Origin: Lentzea aerocolonigenes
GTDB taxonomy: Bacteria > Actinomycetota > Actinomycetes > Mycobacteriales > Pseudonocardiaceae
DNA: 64,000 nt
Assembly: GCF_000955955.1 (NCBI RefSeq)
Contig: NZ_JYJG01000042.1
Span: 40,862-104,861 of the forward strand
Reading direction: 5' to 3'
The translations under genes were made by a program, and so were the position numbers. The notes beneath the pieces are model-generated. The model saw only the letters and a program-made list of their open reading frames with translations. It had not been told where the DNA came from and searched no databases. Positions within the stretch are counted from its first letter, which is position 1. Each line of letters starts with the position of its first letter. This document shows positions 60,158 through 64,000 of the stretch, in pieces.

Positions 60158-60319
60158 ATGACGACCTGGCGCAAGAGCAGCTACAGCGGCACTGCGAGTG
60201 ACTGCGTCGAGGTCGGTCGTGGAGTGGGCATCCGGGACAGCAAGGCGCCGACCACGCACCTGGCCCTCTCGGACAATGCGTGGTCGGCGTTCCTCACTCA
60301 GATCAAAAAATCTCGCTGA
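60158..60319 (+). CDS. DUF397-domain small protein
   Basis: A 53-residue protein starting MTTWRKSSYSGTASDCVEVG and ending FLTQIKKSR. The WRKSSYSG and DCVEV motifs and the RDSK segment define DUF397 proteins, the partners of Scr1-type regulators. It follows the regulator gene by 12 bases with AGGGGG upstream of the ATG. The last 17 bases overlap the end of the convergent S9 peptidase gene. Confidence 0.93.
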   Translation: MTTWRKSSYSGTASDCVEVGRGVGIRDSKAPTTHLALSDNAWSAFLTQIKKSR

Positions 60320-62417
60320 GCAACTCCGGCCCGATCGGGATCGGCGCGGGCCGGTGAGCAGGCGGCTCCACGCCCATCAGTGAGCGGACCAGGAAGTCCC
60401 AGCAGCGCGTCCGCACGTAGGACAGGCTGTCGAGGAACATGTGCTCGGCTCCCGGCACGATGAGCATCTCGAAGTCCTTGTTGGCGGCGATGAGCCGAGC
60501 CGCCAGCCGCAGCGTGTGGTCCACGTGCACCTGGTCGTCCATCTCGCCGTGGACGAGCAACAGCTTGCCCTGCAACCGATCGGCGATGTCGACGTTCGAC
60601 GAGCGGGCGTAGGCCTCGGGGTTCGAGGCGCCGTCGTAGGTCTCGATGAAGCCCATGTTGAAGAAGCGGGCGTCGTGCCAGCCGGACAGCGACGCTCCGG
60701 CCTGGTACGTCTCGGGGTGCGTCAGAAGTGCCCGCATGGTGGCGAAACCGCCTCCCGAGTGGCCCAGCGCGCCCACTCGTGAGAGATCCATCCACGGCCG
60801 GGACTCAGCCAGTTGCCGGAGTGCGGCGACGTGGTCGTCCAGGCTGCCGGCGTCGGCCAGGTGGCCGTAGCTGGCGTCGTGGAAGGCCTTGCTGCGCCCG
60901 AGGGTGCCGCGGCCGTCGACCGCGATTACCACGAAACCGAGTGCTGCCAACGGTTCCGCGTCCATGCCCATACCGCCGGGGTCGAAGCACGGGTCGACCC
61001 GGTTGGTCTGCGGTCCGGGGTAGATGGTGTCCACCACCGGGTAGCTCTGGGACGAGTCGAAGTTGCGCGGCCGGTACAGCACGCCGTAGATGTCCGTGAC
61101 GCCGTCTGCTGCTTTGACGCAGAAGCGTTCCGGGGCCGTCCAGCCCGTGGCGACGAGCCTGGTGATGTCGGCGTGCTCCAGCGAGACCAGCACGCGGCCG
61201 GACCAGTCGCGCACCACGGTCACCGGAGCGGTGTCCACAGTGGATGCCGAGTCGACGAAGTACTGCTTGTTCTCCGACACGGTGACGACGTGGTCCAGAG
61301 AGTCGTCCGTGACGCGGGTGAAGCCGGTGCCGTCCAGCCCGACCGAGCAGACCGTGCGGCGGTAGGGATCTTCAGGCACCAGGCCGGACGCGGTGAAGTA
61401 GACGACGCGTGCGGCTTCGTCGACGTGCAGGATCTGCCGCACCAGCCACGAACCCGAGGTGACCTGGCCGAGCAGCGCGCCGGTGTGCAGGTCGTAGCGG
61501 TAGAGGTGGCCCCAGCCGTCGCGCTGCGAGAACCACAGCACCTCGTCGGCCAGCACGCGGATGATGGCCTGCTCGTAGATCCACTGGTTGGGCTCGACGC
61601 GGGTGTCGCCGGTTTCGCTGAGCACGACGGTCACCTCGCCGGTGGCGGGGTCCATCCGGTTCAGCGTGAGGGTGTGCTGGTCGCGGGTCTGGCTGAGGAA
61701 GAACACCGCCGAGCTGTCCGGGGCCCACCACGCCCAGCCGGTCGCGATCGGCGAGACCTGGGGCGTGATCAGCGGTTCGGTCCTGGCGCGCACGACCGTG
61801 CCGGAGGCGACGTCGAGCACGACCAGTTCCACCAGCGGGATGTGCTCGTCGCCGGCGTAGCCGTACCGCTGGGTTCGCATCGCCGGCGCGCCACCCGTGG
61901 CGGGCGCGGCCTCGGTCAGCTGCGTCTGCCGGACGTTGCGCTCGTCCGTGCGGTGGGCGAGCACCTTGGTCGAGTCGGGCGACCAGGCCAGCACGGGTGG
62001 CATGTGCGGCAGGCCGAACTTGTTCATCAGCGTGCGGAAGCTCATGCAGTCCGGGCCGTAGCCGTAGCCGTGGTCGGGCTGGCCGTCGGTGGTCAGCGCC
62101 CACTCGTTCTCGCCGGACCGCGCCCACAGGTCCTGTCCTCTGCGGGACACCGCGACCTTGCCATCAGGTGAGGTCACTTCCAGCGGGTTGCCCGGCGCAG
62201 GGAGGAACGGGGTGGGGTCGAAGCCGGTCTCGCGAGTGCCGGCGGTGGGATCTACCAGTACGAACCGCTGGTCGGCTCCGTCGCGGACGGAGTACCAGAA
62301 GCGGGCGCCACCGTCGATCCACTGTGGACGGACCTTGTCGCCGACGACGAGCTCGCCAGGGCTGGCGGGACGGCGGAGAAGTTGTTCTGCGGCCTGGTAG
62401 TTCTCGGTGGTGCTCAC
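60303..62417 (-). CDS. Prolyl oligopeptidase-family S9 (DPP IV-like) peptidase
   Basis: A 704-residue cytosolic serine peptidase. The N-terminal beta-propeller (about 30-440) has DPPIV-like segments such as NKFGLPHMPPVLAWSPDSTK and WIYEQAIIRVLADEVLWFSQ. The catalytic alpha/beta-hydrolase domain has the nucleophile in ALGHSGGGFATM (about residues 554-565), Asp in HGEMDDQVHVDHTL, and His in VPGAEHMFLD. DPP IV-type enzymes remove dipeptides after Xaa-Pro. No signal peptide is seen. It is in the same direction as the DUF4097 gene 32 bp upstream and may be part of that transcript, placing it under the nearby HTH-MarR regulator. Confidence 0.93.
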   Translation of the reverse strand: MSTTENYQAAEQLLRRPASPGELVVGDKVRPQWIDGGARFWYSVRDGADQRFVLVDPTAGTRETGFDPTPFLPAPGNPLEVTSPDGKVAVSRRGQDLWARSGENEWALTTDGQPDHGYGYGPDCMSFRTLMNKFGLPHMPPVLAWSPDSTKVLAHRTDERNVRQTQLTEAAPATGGAPAMRTQRYGYAGDEHIPLVELVVLDVASGTVVRARTEPLITPQVSPIATGWAWWAPDSSAVFFLSQTRDQHTLTLNRMDPATGEVTVVLSETGDTRVEPNQWIYEQAIIRVLADEVLWFSQRDGWGHLYRYDLHTGALLGQVTSGSWLVRQILHVDEAARVVYFTASGLVPEDPYRRTVCSVGLDGTGFTRVTDDSLDHVVTVSENKQYFVDSASTVDTAPVTVVRDWSGRVLVSLEHADITRLVATGWTAPERFCVKAADGVTDIYGVLYRPRNFDSSQSYPVVDTIYPGPQTNRVDPCFDPGGMGMDAEPLAALGFVVIAVDGRGTLGRSKAFHDASYGHLADAGSLDDHVAALRQLAESRPWMDLSRVGALGHSGGGFATMRALLTHPETYQAGASLSGWHDARFFNMGFIETYDGASNPEAYARSSNVDIADRLQGKLLLVHGEMDDQVHVDHTLRLAARLIAANKDFEMLIVPGAEHMFLDSLSYVRTRCWDFLVRSLMGVEPPAHRPAPIPIGPELLSEIF

Positions 62418-62449
62418 TTGTCTCTCCCCAGTGCTGCGAAGTGTGCCGG

Positions 62450-63055
62450 TCAGAGGCTGCGGGCGGTGATGTCGCCGTACGCGGTGGTGGCGCGGATGGT
62501 CAGGTCGGCGGTGCCGTCGTTCTTGAGGGAGTTGCTGATCCGGCCGTAGGAGGTGCCGGCGTCCATGGAGGCGGAGAGTCCGGCGGCGACTCCGACGGTG
62601 ATGTCGCCCTTCTGCGTGCTGATCTCCGCGGAACCGCTGAGGCTGCCGACCGTGACGTCGCCGGCCTGGGTGGTCAGCCGGACGCTCGCGGCTTCGTCGA
62701 TCTTGATGTCGCTCTGCGCGGCCTCGTAGGCGATGTCGCCGAGCCGTCCGACGCCGCGGAACTCGGCGCTGGCGGCCTTCGCCTCGACGCGGGAACCGGA
62801 GGGCAGCTGCACCGTGACCTCGACGGTGCCGGACGAGCCGAGGATCTGGTTCCCGCTGTCGCCCTTGATGCGCAGAACGCCGTCGGTGAACTCGACGAGG
62901 GTCCGCTCGGCGGCCTTCACGTCGCGGCTCTTCGACGCGTCGGCGGGACGGACCTCGACGGCGGTGTCGTCCCGGTCGGAGGCGATGAGCTGGACGAGGC
63001 CCGCGGGGATGTCGAGGACGGCGGCGATCGGGGCGGGGGTGGCGAACTTCTGCAT
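62450..63055 (-). CDS. DUF4097-family beta-helix protein
   Basis: A 201-residue protein made of repeating short beta strands: VEVTVQLPSGSRVEAKAASA, VRLTTQAGDVTVGSLSGSAE, ISTQKGDITVGVAAG, TIRATTAYGDITARSL. This is the DUF4097 pattern, a beta-solenoid of unknown role. No signal peptide or membrane segment is visible, so it should be cytoplasmic. ATG at 63055. It is divergent from an HTH-MarR regulator gene, and the 199-bp gap carries repeated GTTGC sites, suggesting control by that regulator. Confidence 0.85.
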   Translation of the reverse strand: MQKFATPAPIAAVLDIPAGLVQLIASDRDDTAVEVRPADASKSRDVKAAERTLVEFTDGVLRIKGDSGNQILGSSGTVEVTVQLPSGSRVEAKAASAEFRGVGRLGDIAYEAAQSDIKIDEAASVRLTTQAGDVTVGSLSGSAEISTQKGDITVGVAAGLSASMDAGTSYGRISNSLKNDGTADLTIRATTAYGDITARSL

Positions 63056-63254
63056 CTCTGGCTCCTGTGGCTGGTCGTTTCTGATGAGCGAAAAGCTACG
63101 TTGCGTTCACGGATTACAGCAACAAGCTTCGTTGCAAAGAGTCAGCATCAATGCAGCTCAGAAGGTGTTTATTGTTGCAATCGGATTGGAATCTAACGCA
63201 ACGATCATGTTCGTTTCGTTGCAATGAGTTGAAACTGAAGGCTATGCTGCGCGC
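63056..63254. promoter_or_regulatory. Divergent promoter region with repeated GTTGC(A) operator-like sites
   Basis: Six copies of the pentamer GTTGC or its complement occur within about 125 bp: 63100-63104, 63119-63123 (inverse), 63131-63135, 63174-63178, 63198-63202 (inverse) and 63220-63222 extended from 63217. Two pairs are inverted: GCAAC-N7-GTTGC at 63119-63135 and GCAACGA-N11-TCGTTGC at 63198-63222. The region is A/T-rich for this genome. It lies between the DUF4097 and HTH-MarR genes, so an operator bound by that regulator is the simplest reading. Confidence 0.65.
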
Positions 63255-63968
63255 ATGCCAGGAGGCCGACTCACCCAGCAGGAACGTCGCCAGATCGCCG
63301 TGGGCCTCGCCGACGACCTCTCCTACGCGGAGATCGCCAGAGGCCTGAACCGCCCCACCTCGACGATCACCCGTGAGGTGATGCGCAACGGCGGCCCCGC
63401 GGGCTACAAGGCCGACATCGCCCACCTGGCCACCGAACGCCGCGCGCACCGGCGCAAGCAGGCGGCGCCGCGAGCTCGGCAGGTGCCCGCCCGCGACGAC
63501 GGCCGCGATCCGGAGGCGGTGCGCGAGTTCGAGGAGACGTTCGCCGGGATCTTCGTGGGGCAGGGCCTGCCGAAGATGACCGCCATGGCACTGGCCTGCC
63601 TCTACGCCACCGACTCCGGCGGCCTCACCGCGTCCGAGCTCGTCGCGCGCCTGCAGGTGAGTCCGGCGTCGATCTCCAAAGCCATGGCGTACCTCGAAAG
63701 CCAGGGCCTGATCGCCAGGAGGCGCGACGACCGCCGGCGCGAGCGCTACGTCGTCGACGACGGCGACATCTGGTACCAGTCGATGATCGCCAGCGCCGCG
63801 GGCACCACGAAGCTCGCCGAGACCGCGCGGCAGGGCGTCGGCGTCCTGGGTTCAGGCACTCCGGCCGCCACGCGCCTCGAGAACATCGCGCGGTTCCTCG
63901 ACTTCGTCTCCGAGGGCATCGTGCGGGCCGCCGAGCAGGCTCGCGACCTCCTGCACCCGAAGAACTAG
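63255..63968 (+). CDS. HTH-MarR chimeric regulator (IS30-type HTH plus GbsR/MarR winged helix)
   Basis: A 237-residue regulator with two DNA-binding modules. Residues 4-45 form an IS30/HTH_38-type helix-turn-helix (RLTQQERRQIAVGLADDLSY, then AEIARGLNRPTSTITREVMR). Residues about 100-175 form a GbsR/MarR-like winged helix (LTASELVARLQVSPASISKA, then YLESQGLIARRRDDRRRERY). The C-terminus (about 180-237) is a helical dimerisation region. ATG at 63255 begins the first module. It is divergent from DUF4097 and S9 peptidase genes across a region of repeated sites, so it likely represses itself and them. The ligand is unknown. Confidence 0.88.
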   Translation: MPGGRLTQQERRQIAVGLADDLSYAEIARGLNRPTSTITREVMRNGGPAGYKADIAHLATERRAHRRKQAAPRARQVPARDDGRDPEAVREFEETFAGIFVGQGLPKMTAMALACLYATDSGGLTASELVARLQVSPASISKAMAYLESQGLIARRRDDRRRERYVVDDGDIWYQSMIASAAGTTKLAETARQGVGVLGSGTPAATRLENIARFLDFVSEGIVRAAEQARDLLHPKN

Positions 63969-64000
63969 TGTCCTGAGTCATTAATTCGTTGGCAGTAGGC
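63969..64000. repeat. Possible insertion-sequence end at the window edge
   Basis: The last 32 bases, beginning just after CTAG, are A/T-rich and resemble the outer ends of IS630-type elements of actinomycetes (an impression from memory, not a search). TA is the usual IS630 target. Only one end would be in view, and no transposase gene is present, so the call is weak. Confidence 0.25.

Overview
The window is high-GC actinobacterial chromosome, most likely from a Pseudonocardiaceae-type organism (Lentzea/Saccharothrix/Actinosynnema-like; inferred from gene content, not proven). The reasons are a complete galactan module of the mycolata/Pseudonocardiales type (glf, two GlfT2-like genes, glfT1, Wzm/Wzt), the proteasome activator Bpa with its C-terminal GQYL, an EspG/PPE-like type VII secretion trio, a Scr1/DUF397 pair, LAxTG surface proteins and frequent GTG/TTG starts.

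Region 1 (1-17.4 kb), cell-envelope polysaccharide. A truncated GT1 glycosyltransferase, a Wzx-like flippase, a GT2 glycosyltransferase and a polytopic DUF6541-like protein precede the divergent glf-glfT2-glfT2' operon. A sugar ABC importer without its own ATPase (two permeases and a lipoprotein) and a small protein follow. Then comes the minus-strand set bpa, TylF-like methyltransferase, wzm, wzt, glfT1. GlfT1 and GlfT2 build the galactan on a lipid carrier from UDP-Galf made by Glf, and Wzm/Wzt is expected to export it. The order quinone reductase / PLP-fold protein / bpa / wzt / glfT1 / wzm resembles the Rv3777-Rv3783 neighbourhood of Mycobacterium tuberculosis.

Region 2 (17.4-25.1 kb), mixed metabolism and secretion: a PLP-fold protein lacking its lysine, a methyltransferase, a quinone oxidoreductase, a GNAT, a secreted M28 peptidase, tRNA-Ser(UGA), MarR and a secreted 5'-nucleotidase.

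Region 3 (25.1-37.6 kb), cell surface: a proline-rich secreted protein, a chaplin-like wall protein, a zinc metallopeptidase behind about 510 bp of unexplained non-coding DNA, a methyltransferase, an AraC-VOC pair and two large tandem SdrD/Cna-B-like proteins ending in LAKTG.

Region 4 (37.6-51.7 kb): a TauE/SafE transporter, an aromatic/histidinol-phosphate aminotransferase, an unusual dienelactone-hydrolase-fold protein, the type VII trio, acetoacetate-CoA ligase, tRNA-Ser(GCU), tRNA-Arg(ACG), a P450 with an internal gap, a macro-domain protein, an SDR, a serine hydrolase, RNase Z and an epimerase.

Region 5 (51.7-64 kb): an ATP-grasp-like protein, a HEAT-like protein divergent from an orphan C5 DNA methyltransferase, a thioester-domain LASTG adhesin, a BNR-repeat secreted protein, an MT0933-type small protein with a glycolipid-binding-domain protein, a Scr1-family/DUF397 pair, an S9 peptidase, and a DUF4097 protein divergent from an HTH-MarR chimera with repeated GTTGC operator-like sites between them. 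No CRISPR array, rRNA or complete IS was seen.
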